Part shown: one piece after another, positions 26,025 to 33,709 of the stretch
Position numbering within the stretch: position 1 is the stretch's first letter
Layout: each line of letters starts with the position of its first letter
Assembly: GCA_030603685.1 (NCBI GenBank)
Contig: JAUVXG010000017.1
Location: forward strand, 1-44,352
DNA length: 44,352 bases
Direction: 5' to 3'
DNA from: Pleomorphomonas sp.
GTDB lineage: Bacteria > Pseudomonadota > Alphaproteobacteria > Rhizobiales > Pleomorphomonadaceae
Position numbers and translations under genes: made by a program
The notes under the pieces: generated by a model
The model's input: the letters and a program-made list of their open reading frames with translations, nothing else
What the model was told of the DNA's origin: nothing
Databases searched by the model: none

Positions 26025-26836
26025 ACATCCCCCATGACGTCCGCGTTCGTCTCGACCTTGCCCGCGACCTCGTTGGCGAAGCCGGCAAGCTGGCGCTCGG
26101 GCACTTTGCCGACCGTGCCCATCTCGGAATCGACGTCAAGCTCAATGGACAGGACGTCGTGTCCGCAGCCGACCGGGCCGTCGAAGTCCTGATCCGCTCG
26201 TCCGTGGCCTCCGCCTTTCCGGACGATGGCTTTCTGGGCGAAGAGTACGGTCTTCAGGAAAGCCGGTCCGGCTGGCGCTGGACCGTCGACCCGATCGACG
26301 GCACCAGTTGCTTCGTGCATGGCCTGCCAAGCTGGTGCATTTCCGTTGCGCTGTCGGATGCTCACGAACAGACGCGCTTCGGCCTGATCCTGGCGCCGGT
26401 CACGGGCGAACTCTACGAAGCCGTCCTGGGCGAAGGCGCCCGCCTCAATGGTCAGCCGATCTGCATCGACGACCAGGCAAGCCTTCAAACCGGTCTCATC
26501 GGCCTTGGCGCCAGTCATCGAGTCGCTGCGACCGATATCTCCGCCGTGCTTCAGGCGCTGCTCGAAAGTGGTGGCATGTTCGTCCGCTCGGGTTCCGGTG
26601 CGTTGTCGATTGCCGAGGTCGCAGCGGGGCGCCTCTGTGCCTACTACGAGCCGCACATCAACGCCTGGGACTGTCTCGCCGCTCTGCTGATCGTCCGCGA
26701 GGCCGGCGGATTTACCGCCGCGTTTCCTGGCGAAGGACGCTCCCTTCTTCAAGGCGGCCCGGTTCTGGCCGCCGCGCCTCAGATCGCCGAGCCGCTCAAC
26801 GAACTGATCGCCCATGCCCACCAACGCACCTCCTGA
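26021..26836 (+). CDS. Inositol monophosphatase-family phosphatase
   Basis: A 271-residue Mg-dependent phosphatase of the IMPase/SuhB superfamily. The metal-binding motifs are complete: GEEYG (residues 73-77), DPIDGT (90-95) and the C-terminal WD pair (216-217 in NAWDCLAAL). It should remove a phosphomonoester from a small molecule such as inositol phosphate, a sugar phosphate or 3'-phosphoadenosine phosphate. The start is a TTG overlapping the LacI stop by four bases (TTGA), i.e. translational coupling. Between an importer and a phosphodiesterase, a catabolic role is more likely than housekeeping SuhB function. Confidence 0.87.
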   Translation: MNIPHDVRVRLDLARDLVGEAGKLALGHFADRAHLGIDVKLNGQDVVSAADRAVEVLIRSSVASAFPDDGFLGEEYGLQESRSGWRWTVDPIDGTSCFVHGLPSWCISVALSDAHEQTRFGLILAPVTGELYEAVLGEGARLNGQPICIDDQASLQTGLIGLGASHRVAATDISAVLQALLESGGMFVRSGSGALSIAEVAAGRLCAYYEPHINAWDCLAALLIVREAGGFTAAFPGEGRSLLQGGPVLAAAPQIAEPLNELIAHAHQRTS

Positions 26837-26846
26837 GGAGATGAGC

Positions 26847-27602
26847 ATGAAACTGATCCAGGTCACCGATCCCCATCTGCGTGGGGATGGCCAGCCGATT
26901 TGTGGGCTGGACCCGGCGGCAAACCTCGCAAAGGCAGTCGCGGACATCAACCGCAACCATGCCGACGCCGACCTCGTCGTGTTCACCGGCGATCTCTCCG
27001 ACGATGGTTCACAAGCGTCTTATCGACTGCTCGCCGACCTTCTGGAGCCCTTGAGTCCACCGTTTCGCCTGCTGCTCGGCAACCACGACGACCGCTCGGC
27101 GTTTCGGGCCGTGTTTCCGGATGTGCCGGCCGAGGACGGGTTCGTTCAGTCGATCATGGATGCTGAGGCGGTGCGGCTCGTGTTCCTCGACACGCTCGAC
27201 CAGGGCGCCGTCGCCGGCCGGCTCTGCGACCGCCGCCTTGCCTGGCTCGATCGACAACTGGGCGAAGCCGCCAGTCCGGTCCTCGTCTTCATGCACCACC
27301 CGCCGCTCGACATTGGCATGCAGCCGCTCGACAACGTGAAGCTTGCCGATCCCCAGGCTTTCGCCGACGTTCTTGCCCGCCATGGCAAGGTCCGCCACAT
27401 CTTCGCCGGGCATGTGCATCGCCTTTGCGGAGGCACGTGGAACGGCGTCGCCTTCAGCACCGGGCGCGGCACGAACCATCAGAGCGCGCCACTGTTCGGC
27501 GCCAAGGACTTCGCAGTTGGCTTCGAGACGCCGACCTACAACGTGATCCTCATCGACGGACGGGACATTGTCGTTCACGCCCTGGAAATCGACCAGCACT
27601 GA
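26847..27602 (+). CDS. Metallophosphodiesterase (GpdQ/CpdA type)
   Basis: A 251-residue calcineurin-like phosphodiesterase. All metal motifs are present: DPH (residues 8-10), GDLSDDG (48-54), GNHDD (78-82), HHPPLD and GHVHRLCGG. This is the pattern of GpdQ (glycerophosphodiesterase) and CpdA (cyclic AMP phosphodiesterase). The start is the second of two ATGs: GAGGAG lies six bases before it but touches the first. It is the last gene of the importer operon, ten bases after the phosphatase, and ends seven bases from the convergent rpiR-type gene. Together with the phosphatase it could split and then dephosphorylate an imported phosphodiester. Confidence 0.88.
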   Translation: MKLIQVTDPHLRGDGQPICGLDPAANLAKAVADINRNHADADLVVFTGDLSDDGSQASYRLLADLLEPLSPPFRLLLGNHDDRSAFRAVFPDVPAEDGFVQSIMDAEAVRLVFLDTLDQGAVAGRLCDRRLAWLDRQLGEAASPVLVFMHHPPLDIGMQPLDNVKLADPQAFADVLARHGKVRHIFAGHVHRLCGGTWNGVAFSTGRGTNHQSAPLFGAKDFAVGFETPTYNVILIDGRDIVVHALEIDQH

Positions 27603-27609
27603 GGCGACT

Positions 27610-28527
27610 CTACTCCTCCGGCGACCAGTCCGGACCGGTGCTGCGCATCCAGGGATAGGCGAAACTCGCGAACTTCTCGGCCACTTCGGGAGCGCCCGGC
27701 CGCTGGCGCGCCACGGCGGCGATCAGCGCCTCGATCAGAGACAGGATCGCCGTGTCGGACGGCGGGTGCATGGAGTGATAGGCCGTCACGAACAGCGTCT
27801 GGTCGGCCAGCGGGACGAGCGGCGAATCCAGAAAATCGGTGATGGCCAGAACGGGGATGCCGGCCCGCCTCGCGTAGCGCGTCATGATGATGGTGTCGCG
27901 CATGTAGAGCGAGAAGGCGATCGGGATCAGCAGGTCGTTGGGGCCGTATTTGAACAGCTGCCGCGCCACGCCGACCATGCCGCCACCGTTTTCGGGGCTG
28001 CGCGTCGGGATGCCCGTCATTTCCAGCCCGCAAGCAAGCATTCCCGAGAGCTGGGCGGCGTTCTCAAAGCCCAGTACGAACACCTTCTCAGCCCGCGCGA
28101 TCATGTCGACGGCCCGTTCGGTCGTAGCCGGATCCAGGGAGCGCAGCGTCGCTTCGATGTTGGCGATATCCTCCCTGAGCGAGGCCTCCAGCACTTCGAA
28201 GGCGCTGCCCGCTTCGGCCCGATGCCTCTTCATCGCATCAACCGGCTCGAACAGCTTCTCAAAGCCCCGGATGAGCTCGGCACGGAACTCGGCGTAACCG
28301 GAAAAGCCGATCAGGCGGGCGAAGCGGTTGGCGGTGGCGACCGACACGTCGGCGCCCACGACGGCCTCGTGGATGCTCATGCGGGCGACCTTGAGCGGCT
28401 CGGCCTTTACGAGGTCGGCGAACCGCCGAACGGCGCCCGTCATCTCTCCGTATTTCTCAGCGATGCGCTGGGCCACGACCGTGGTGTCCGGCAAACGCCC
28501 CTGAGGATTTGACTGAAATTGTGGCAT
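27610..28527 (-). CDS. RpiR-family transcriptional regulator
   Basis: A 305-residue RpiR-type regulator: an N-terminal helix-turn-helix (about residues 1-85, with MSIHEAVVGADVSVATANRFARLIGFSGYAEF) and a C-terminal SIS domain that usually binds a sugar phosphate (VFVLGFENAAQLSGMLACGLEMTG and LPIAFSLYMRDTIIMTRYARRAG, IPVLAITDF). It is divergent from the NMT1-type importer genes and so is the likely regulator of that operon. Confidence 0.88.
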   Translation of the reverse strand: MPQFQSNPQGRLPDTTVVAQRIAEKYGEMTGAVRRFADLVKAEPLKVARMSIHEAVVGADVSVATANRFARLIGFSGYAEFRAELIRGFEKLFEPVDAMKRHRAEAGSAFEVLEASLREDIANIEATLRSLDPATTERAVDMIARAEKVFVLGFENAAQLSGMLACGLEMTGIPTRSPENGGGMVGVARQLFKYGPNDLLIPIAFSLYMRDTIIMTRYARRAGIPVLAITDFLDSPLVPLADQTLFVTAYHSMHPPSDTAILSLIEALIAAVARQRPGAPEVAEKFASFAYPWMRSTGPDWSPEE

Positions 28528-28576
28528 GGCTGCCTTTTCATCGCGCTTGGAATTCTAGTAACATATGCTAGCCTTG

Positions 28577-28596
28577 GATGTAACAATAAATACATC
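28577..28596. promoter_or_regulatory. Inverted repeat between rpiR-type gene and importer operon
   Basis: GATGTA - 8 bases - TACATC, perfect 6-bp arms, in the AT-rich 114-base divergent gap 28528-28641. The position 46 bases before the binding-protein start and 50 bases upstream of the regulator start fits an operator for the RpiR-type protein. Confidence 0.45.
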
Positions 28597-28641
28597 GAAC
28601 ATCGACCGCCAGCCCGTCAGATAGGAAAGGACGCCTCCTCG

Positions 28642-29676
28642 ATGCCTGTCGATCCCATTTTCTCCCCGATGTTGAGCCGCCGCCAACTCCTGCGCGCATC
28701 CGCAGCTGCCGGCCTTGCAACAATGCTGCCGGCTTCCCTGGCCTACGCCGCCACACCACTCAAGCTAGCCATGGGCTGGGTACCCAATGTCGAGCACGCC
28801 GGCGTATGGATCGCCCTGGAGAACGGATATTACGCCGCCGAGGGGATCGACTTCAGCTACAGCCCCGGCGGCCCGAATGCCCCCGACCCGCTCGTCGTGC
28901 TGGAATCGGGCAAGGCTCAGTTCGCCGCCAGCGACTGGCTACCATTCATCGACGCTTACGAGAAAAACAACGATCTGGTCATCCTGGCCTCGGCCTTCCC
29001 GACCAGTCCGGCGGCCCTGCTGTCGCTCGCCAAGAAGCCCGTGAGGGAGCCAAAGGACCTCGTGGGCGCCCGCCTTCTCGGCCAGACCCCCGCCAACAAG
29101 ACCATCGTCGAGATCATCCTGCGCAACGCCGGCCTGCCGCTCGAATACACCATGGTTCCCACCGGCTTCTCTCCGGAGCCGCTGCTGGCCGGCGATGGCG
29201 ACGCCTACTTCTGCTTTGCCACCAACCAGCCGATCACGCTGGAGAACATGGGCATGGTCGAAGGCAAGGACTTCTTCGTAACCTTGCAGGATACGCTCGG
29301 CTACAAGGCGCCTGGCGGCGTGCTGGTCGCCCACAAGTCCTTCGTCAAGGAAAACCGCGCTGCCATCGTCGGCTACTTCAAGGCCTACATCAAGGGCTGG
29401 AAGGAAAACGCCAGGGATCCCAAGGTGGCGGCCGAACTGACGGTCAACAAGTTTGGCGCCGATCTCGGGCTCGATATGGACCAGCAGATCCGCCAGAACG
29501 AGTTGCAGATTCCCCTGACCACGGCCGCCGGCTCGGACAAGCTGTTCTGGTTCGATCCGGCCCTGGTGGACGGCCCGATGGCGGAGGTTGCCCGCCTGTC
29601 CGGACACAAGAACGTGCCGCCGGCCAAGGATCTGATCGATCTCGGCCCGCTCGAAGAGGCGCTCGCCGCCAGTTGA
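28642..29676 (+). CDS. NMT1/ThiY-type ABC binding protein, probably Tat-exported
   Basis: A 344-residue NMT1/THI5-like substrate-binding protein. A twin-arginine signal is visible (LSRRQLLRASAAAGLA, residues 11-26, cleavage near AYAA). The mature part starts TPLKLAMGWVPNVEHAGVWIALENGYY, typical of proteins that bind thiamine precursors, pyrimidines or related aromatic compounds. The start was set at MPVDPIF; an upstream frame adds 41 residues that run through the divergent promoter region. Two palindromic elements separate it from the ATPase gene. The ligand is unknown; the deoxyribosyltransferase-like gene downstream hints at a nucleobase-like compound. Confidence 0.87.
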   Translation: MPVDPIFSPMLSRRQLLRASAAAGLATMLPASLAYAATPLKLAMGWVPNVEHAGVWIALENGYYAAEGIDFSYSPGGPNAPDPLVVLESGKAQFAASDWLPFIDAYEKNNDLVILASAFPTSPAALLSLAKKPVREPKDLVGARLLGQTPANKTIVEIILRNAGLPLEYTMVPTGFSPEPLLAGDGDAYFCFATNQPITLENMGMVEGKDFFVTLQDTLGYKAPGGVLVAHKSFVKENRAAIVGYFKAYIKGWKENARDPKVAAELTVNKFGADLGLDMDQQIRQNELQIPLTTAAGSDKLFWFDPALVDGPMAEVARLSGHKNVPPAKDLIDLGPLEEALAAS

Positions 29677-29711
29677 AAACGTCCCGTCAACGACACCCCG
29701 CCGGCCCCACC

Positions 29712-29790
29712 CTAGTGGAGCGAATTTGACATTTGAGTCCCGCCTGACATAGAGCGCTCGCTCAAATGTCAAATTCAAAAGCTCCACTAG
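29712..29790. repeat. Palindromic element A (79 bp)
   Basis: Long imperfect palindrome. Left arm CTAGTGGAGC (29712-29721) and 29723-29737; right arm 29761-29775 and GCTCCACTAG (29781-29790); loop 23 bases. The two arms differ only by a 4-base insertion near the middle of the right arm. Ends read CTAGTGG...CCACTAG, as in element B. Confidence 0.88.
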
Positions 29791-29802
29791 CCCAATAACT
29801 TG

Positions 29803-29879
29803 CTAGTGGTTCTCTTGACCGAGACATTTGCTCTGAGGCCAGTATCACGCGGATGCAAATGTCTCGGTCGAACCACTAG
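29803..29879. repeat. Palindromic element B (77 bp), related to element A
   Basis: Left arm CTAGTGGTTC (29803-29812) and 29817-29830; right arm 29856-29869 and GAACCACTAG (29870-29879); loop 25 bases. Arms are perfect apart from a TCTT insertion in the left arm. It shares CTAGTGG ends and the GACATTTG block with element A, 12 bases away, so both are diverged members of one family. They fill most of the 238-base gap before the ATPase gene. Confidence 0.88.
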
Positions 29880-29914
29880 GGGCCGACGAGGGCGTTCGCA
29901 GTTCGCAGGCATCC

Positions 29915-30694
29915 ATGTCCGACAAGCCCGCCATCCGCATCGATCGCGTCAGCAAGACCTTCCGCCTCGGCGACGGAAATGAACTGTCGGCACTGGTCGA
30001 TATTGACCTGACGATCGCCCCCGGCGAGTTCGTCGCCCTGCTTGGACCGTCAGGTTGCGGCAAGAGCACGATCCTCCGTCTCGTGGCCGCACTGGAAGGG
30101 GCGACGGCCGGTCGCGTCACCATCGAGGGCAAGGCACCGGCCGACCTCTGCCAAAGCCATCGACTTGGCGTGGCGTTCCAGGATCACGCCCTGCTGCCCT
30201 GGCTCGACATCGAGGCCAACGTCGCCTTGCCCTTCCATCTGGCCGGGCGATCGGTCGACAAAGCGCAGGTCAAGGACCTGATTTCCCTCGTCGGTCTGGC
30301 CGGTTTCGAGAAGGCCCGCCCCAAGCAACTGTCGGGCGGCATGCGCCAGCGTGCCTCCATCGCCCGCGCCCTGGTGCTGGAGCCTGAAGTGCTGCTGCTC
30401 GACGAGCCGTTCGGCGCTCTCGATGCCGTGACGCGCCGCCAGATGAATGTCGAGCTGCAACGCATCTGGAGCCGCCACAGCATCACGACGCTGCTGGTCA
30501 CCCATTCCGTCGATGAGGCTCTGTTCCTCGCCGATCGCGTGGTGGTGATGAGCGGCCGGCCGGGCCGGATCATCCTCGACTTGCCGGCGCCCTTCGCTCG
30601 CCCGCGCGCCCCATCGGTGATGCGAGACCCGGCATTCCACGACATGGTGGACCGGCTGACCGAAGCACTGGAGCCGGAGGGAGCGCACGCATGA
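29915..30694 (+). CDS. ABC transporter ATPase (NitT/TauT/ThiZ type)
   Basis: A 259-residue ATPase of the SsuB/TauB/ThiZ group. Walker A is GPSGCGKS, the Q-loop AFQDHALLPWLDIEANV, the signature LSGGMRQRASIARAL, Walker B VLLLDEPFGALD and the switch LVTHSVDEALFLADRVVVM. The ribosome site is weak (AGG six bases before the ATG). It overlaps the next gene by four bases (ATGA). Confidence 0.92.
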   Translation: MSDKPAIRIDRVSKTFRLGDGNELSALVDIDLTIAPGEFVALLGPSGCGKSTILRLVAALEGATAGRVTIEGKAPADLCQSHRLGVAFQDHALLPWLDIEANVALPFHLAGRSVDKAQVKDLISLVGLAGFEKARPKQLSGGMRQRASIARALVLEPEVLLLDEPFGALDAVTRRQMNVELQRIWSRHSITTLLVTHSVDEALFLADRVVVMSGRPGRIILDLPAPFARPRAPSVMRDPAFHDMVDRLTEALEPEGAHA

Positions 30695-31443
30695 CCTCCG
30701 CCCGAAGCCAATCCTTCGTACTGGGTTTGATCGGCGTTTCGCTGTTCCTGATCGCCTGGGAGGTGATCGGCACCTATCGCCTCGCCGGCCTCACCTGGCC
30801 GCCATTGTCGACCGTGCTCGCCTTCCTGACGACGCCGGCCAAGTTGCCGCTGTTCGGCCGGGCTGCCGCCGCAAGCTTCACCTCGGTGGCCATCGGCTAT
30901 CTTTGCGGCGCCTGCGGCGGGCTCATCCTGGCGCTTGCAAGTCACCTGATCGCGCCGGTCCGCCCCGGTCTCGACCGGCTGGTGGCTGTCATCCACGCCA
31001 TCCCGTCGATCGCGCTGGCACCGCTGCTGATCGTGCTGGCGAGCGCCGACGCGACGCCGCCCATCATTTCGGGTCTCGGCGTTGGCTACATCTTCTACGT
31101 CGCCGCGACTTCGGGGCTTGCAACGGCAAGCGCCACACACCGCGATCTCTTCGCGGTTCTGGGAGCGAGCCGGTTTTCGGTCACACTGAGGCTCGATTTG
31201 CCATCGGCGCTTCCGGCCATTGCCTCCGCCATGAAGCTGTCGGTGCCGATCGCCTTCATCGGCGCCATCATCGGCGAGTGGTTCGGCGCCTCGCGCGGTC
31301 TCGGCCTGCTGATCGTTTCGGCCATGCAGAACTTCCAGATTCCGCTCCTCTGGAGCGCGGTGTTGATCACCGCCGTCGCTTCGCTCGCCATGTTCGCGCT
31401 GTTTAGTCTCACCGAGCGCCTGGTTCAGGAGCGCATGCGATGA
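30691..31443 (+). CDS. ABC transporter permease 1 (NMT1-type system)
   Basis: A 250-residue SsuC/TauC-type permease with about six membrane segments (FVLGLIGVSLFLIAWEVIG at the N-terminus). Typical stretches are VIHAIPSIALAPLLIVL and FIGAIIGEWFGASRGLGLLIVSAMQNFQ. It overlaps both neighbours by four bases, so the ATPase and two permeases are translationally coupled. Confidence 0.92.
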   Translation: MTSARSQSFVLGLIGVSLFLIAWEVIGTYRLAGLTWPPLSTVLAFLTTPAKLPLFGRAAAASFTSVAIGYLCGACGGLILALASHLIAPVRPGLDRLVAVIHAIPSIALAPLLIVLASADATPPIISGLGVGYIFYVAATSGLATASATHRDLFAVLGASRFSVTLRLDLPSALPAIASAMKLSVPIAFIGAIIGEWFGASRGLGLLIVSAMQNFQIPLLWSAVLITAVASLAMFALFSLTERLVQERMR

Positions 31444-32195
31444 CCGCCGTCGTCTCCATCTCCAACCTGCTGCGCCGCTATTGGGCCGTGGCGCTGATCG
31501 TCGTCGGCTGGCAAATCTGGGTATCGGCGGCCGGACTGTCGTCCATCGTGCTGCCGGGGCCGCTGGCGGTCGCGACGGATTTTGCCGGCGACCCGCTGAG
31601 CTATGCCGGGCCGGCCGGCCTCACCTTTCTCGTCGCCATCGCGGGCCTGCTGCTGGGCTTTCTTCTCGGGGCGGGCCTGGCGATACTCAGTTGGTCGTCG
31701 CGCATCCTGAATGGCCTCTTGACCCCGCTCGGCCTGATCTTCACTTCGATCCCCGTGGTGACTCTGATCCCCATCATCGCCCGTCTTCTCGGCTATGACG
31801 TCCGGACGGTGGTCGCCATCGTCTCGCTGATCTGCTTCTTCCCTGCCTTCGTCTACGTCGGTGCCGGCCTCAGGGCCCTGCCGCCGGGCAGCGACGACCT
31901 CTTCCGGGTGTTCGGCGGTTCGCAGCTTCAGCGGTTCGTGCGCCTGGTGCTGCCGTCGGCGGTGCCCAACCTTATGCTGGCCTTTCGCCTGACCGCGCCC
32001 GAGGCCGTTCTTGCCGCCGTCGTCGCCGAGTTCCTGATGGGCACAGACGGTCTCGGCTACTTGTTTCGCAAGGCGGCCGGCGAGTTCGATACCGAGCGGG
32101 CGCTCGCCACCTCATTGATCGCCACCATCACATCGGTGGCCTGTTTCGGCCTGGCGCTCGCCGCCGAGCGCCGCGTTCTCCGCCGCTGGACCTGA
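31440..32195 (+). CDS. ABC transporter permease 2 (NMT1-type system)
   Basis: A 251-residue permease and probable partner of the preceding one. It shows VALIVVGWQIWVSAAGLSS near the N-terminus, IFTSIPVVTLIPIIARLLGYD and AVVAEFLMGTDGLGYLFRKAAGEF near the C-terminus. Two different permease genes in a NitT/TauT-type system suggest a heterodimeric channel. Confidence 0.91.
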   Translation: MTAVVSISNLLRRYWAVALIVVGWQIWVSAAGLSSIVLPGPLAVATDFAGDPLSYAGPAGLTFLVAIAGLLLGFLLGAGLAILSWSSRILNGLLTPLGLIFTSIPVVTLIPIIARLLGYDVRTVVAIVSLICFFPAFVYVGAGLRALPPGSDDLFRVFGGSQLQRFVRLVLPSAVPNLMLAFRLTAPEAVLAAVVAEFLMGTDGLGYLFRKAAGEFDTERALATSLIATITSVACFGLALAAERRVLRRWT

Positions 32196-32255
32196 TCCGG
32201 CGCGGCTCCAGATCATCCGGACACCGCTTTGACACAACGGGCGCTGGATCGAACC

Positions 32256-32276
32256 GCGGGCGGTTTGACCGCCCGC
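32256..32276 (+). other. Intercistronic 9-bp hairpin
   Basis: Perfect stem GCGGGCGGT / ACCGCCCGC with a 3-base loop, between the last permease gene and the RarA-C-like gene. No T tract follows, so it may attenuate or protect rather than end the transcript. Confidence 0.6.
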
Positions 32277-32301
32277 ATCAAGACAGTGAAAGGACAACAA
32301 G

Positions 32302-32883
32302 ATGGTCAAGGTTCAACAGCCCCCCGATCCGTGGCAGCGCACCACAACCGAGCACGGCTTCTTTGCCGACGAGGTCATTTCCGCCCTGCAGAAATGCACG
32401 CGGCGCGGCATGACAGACAACGTTCTGCTCCTCGGCTGGGAGATGTTCATCACCAGTCCGGAAATGGAGGAGATGATGTGGTCCCGCCTCTGCGTGATGG
32501 CGGTCGAGGACATCGGCCTCGGCAATCCCAACGCCCCCGTCCTCATCGAGACGCTTTACCAGCAGCACAAGCGTTATCCGCGCCCGGCCGGCGATCGCTT
32601 CCTGTTCGCCGCCCACGCCATCCGCGTCCTGACCAGGAGCGAGAAGGACCGCACCTCGGACGACATGGTCAACTGGGCCAAGCGCTCGATCGAACTCGGT
32701 GACAACCTGCCCGAAATCCCCGACGTGGCGCTCGACATGCACACTCGGCGCGGCCAGGAGATGGGCCGCGACTACCTGTTCTTCATGTCCGAGGCATCGA
32801 AGGTCATCCCCGAGATCAAGGACAAGGAGCAGAAATACAGGGACTGGATCATGAAGGCGCTCTCCGACGGGAGGCTGACATGA
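32302..32883 (+). CDS. Free-standing RarA/MgsA C-terminal-like domain protein
   Basis: A 193-residue soluble helical protein with no ATPase motif. The stretch MMWSRLCVMAVEDIGLGNPNAPVLIETLYQQH (residues about 54-85, shown by its core AVEDIGLGNP) and DRFLFAAHAIRVL resemble the C-terminal helical part of the RarA/MgsA AAA+ recombination factors, where ASEDIGLADP is conserved. The AAA+ domain itself is absent. AAAGGA lies seven bases before the ATG. Its stop overlaps the start of the deoxyribosyltransferase-like gene by four bases, so the two are coupled and may act together. Function unknown. Confidence 0.7.
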   Translation: MVKVQQPPDPWQRTTTEHGFFADEVISALQKCTRRGMTDNVLLLGWEMFITSPEMEEMMWSRLCVMAVEDIGLGNPNAPVLIETLYQQHKRYPRPAGDRFLFAAHAIRVLTRSEKDRTSDDMVNWAKRSIELGDNLPEIPDVALDMHTRRGQEMGRDYLFFMSEASKVIPEIKDKEQKYRDWIMKALSDGRLT

Positions 32884-33473
32884 GCCGGCCGCGCGCCTAT
32901 CTCGCCGGGCCGGAGGTGTTCCTCGCCGACGGCGCGGCCATCATCGCCGCCAAGAACGACCTCGCTCTCGCCTACGGCTTCCTGCCCAACGGCATCGCCG
33001 AGGACGAGCTCGACCCAGCCGGACTGTCGCTGTTCGAGTTCGGCCACCGCATCAGTCTTGCCAACGAGAAGGCCATGCGTGCATCGGACCTGATCATCGC
33101 CAACCTGACGCCATTCAGGGGCATCTCGGCAGACATAGGTACCGCCTTCGAACTCGGCTTCATGTGCGCGCTCGGCCGAGCCGCCTATGGCTATACCAAC
33201 ACCATACGCCCCTACTTCGAGCGCCTGAGGGACGACTTCTACCAAGGGGCCATCGCCAAGGCGGCCGACGGCGCGACGCGCGGTCCCGACGGCATGATGG
33301 TCGAGGACCACGGAATGGCGGACAACCTGATGATCGACGGCGGCATCGAGACGCTCGGCGGCATCCTGGTCCGGCGACAGGTCGAGCCGGACCGTATCTG
33401 GTCCGATCTCGCCGCCTTCGAGGACTGCCTCAGGGCGGCAGCCGTTCGCTTCGGATTGGCCGGCCCAGCCTGA
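32880..33473 (+). CDS. Nucleoside 2-deoxyribosyltransferase-like protein
   Basis: A 197-residue protein of the nucleoside 2-deoxyribosyltransferase (Ndt) fold. RAYLAGPEVFLADG opens the protein, and the active-site region reads RASDLIIANLTPFRGISADIGTAFELGF, with Asp70, Asp85 and probable nucleophile Glu91. Ndt enzymes move deoxyribose between bases; relatives hydrolyse nucleotides (DNPH1-type). It is larger than classical Ndt (about 160 residues), with an inserted segment after residue 100. It is coupled to the RarA-C-like gene and lies after an importer, suggesting salvage or breakdown of a nucleoside-like compound. The exact reaction is uncertain. Confidence 0.82.
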   Translation: MSRPRAYLAGPEVFLADGAAIIAAKNDLALAYGFLPNGIAEDELDPAGLSLFEFGHRISLANEKAMRASDLIIANLTPFRGISADIGTAFELGFMCALGRAAYGYTNTIRPYFERLRDDFYQGAIAKAADGATRGPDGMMVEDHGMADNLMIDGGIETLGGILVRRQVEPDRIWSDLAAFEDCLRAAAVRFGLAGPA

Positions 33474-33522
33474 GAACGCGCTCGAAGCTTGACAAGCGTC
33501 GAGCGAAGTTCTCCTCCGACCG

Positions 33523-33555
33523 GGATGTGGCGGCGATACAAGCGCCGCCACATCC
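33523..33555 (+). terminator. Strong 13-bp hairpin after the Ndt-like gene
   Basis: Perfect 13-bp stem (GGATGTGGCGGCG and its complement, 33543-33555) with a 7-base loop, 50 bases after the stop codon. No T tract, but stem strength makes a transcription stop or 3'-end barrier likely. Confidence 0.6.
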
Positions 33556-33709
33556 ATCTCGTCACAAGGACATCCATTGGAAGCGGCGGTAGCGAACCCG
33601 CAGCTTTCGCCTGCTCCTTGTATTGCCCGGAGCGAATGCCTATCCTCTTGCTTCGTGATCGTTCTTCACGGCCATGATCACCTGGATGACCGGGATCCAA
33701 GGAAGTGCG

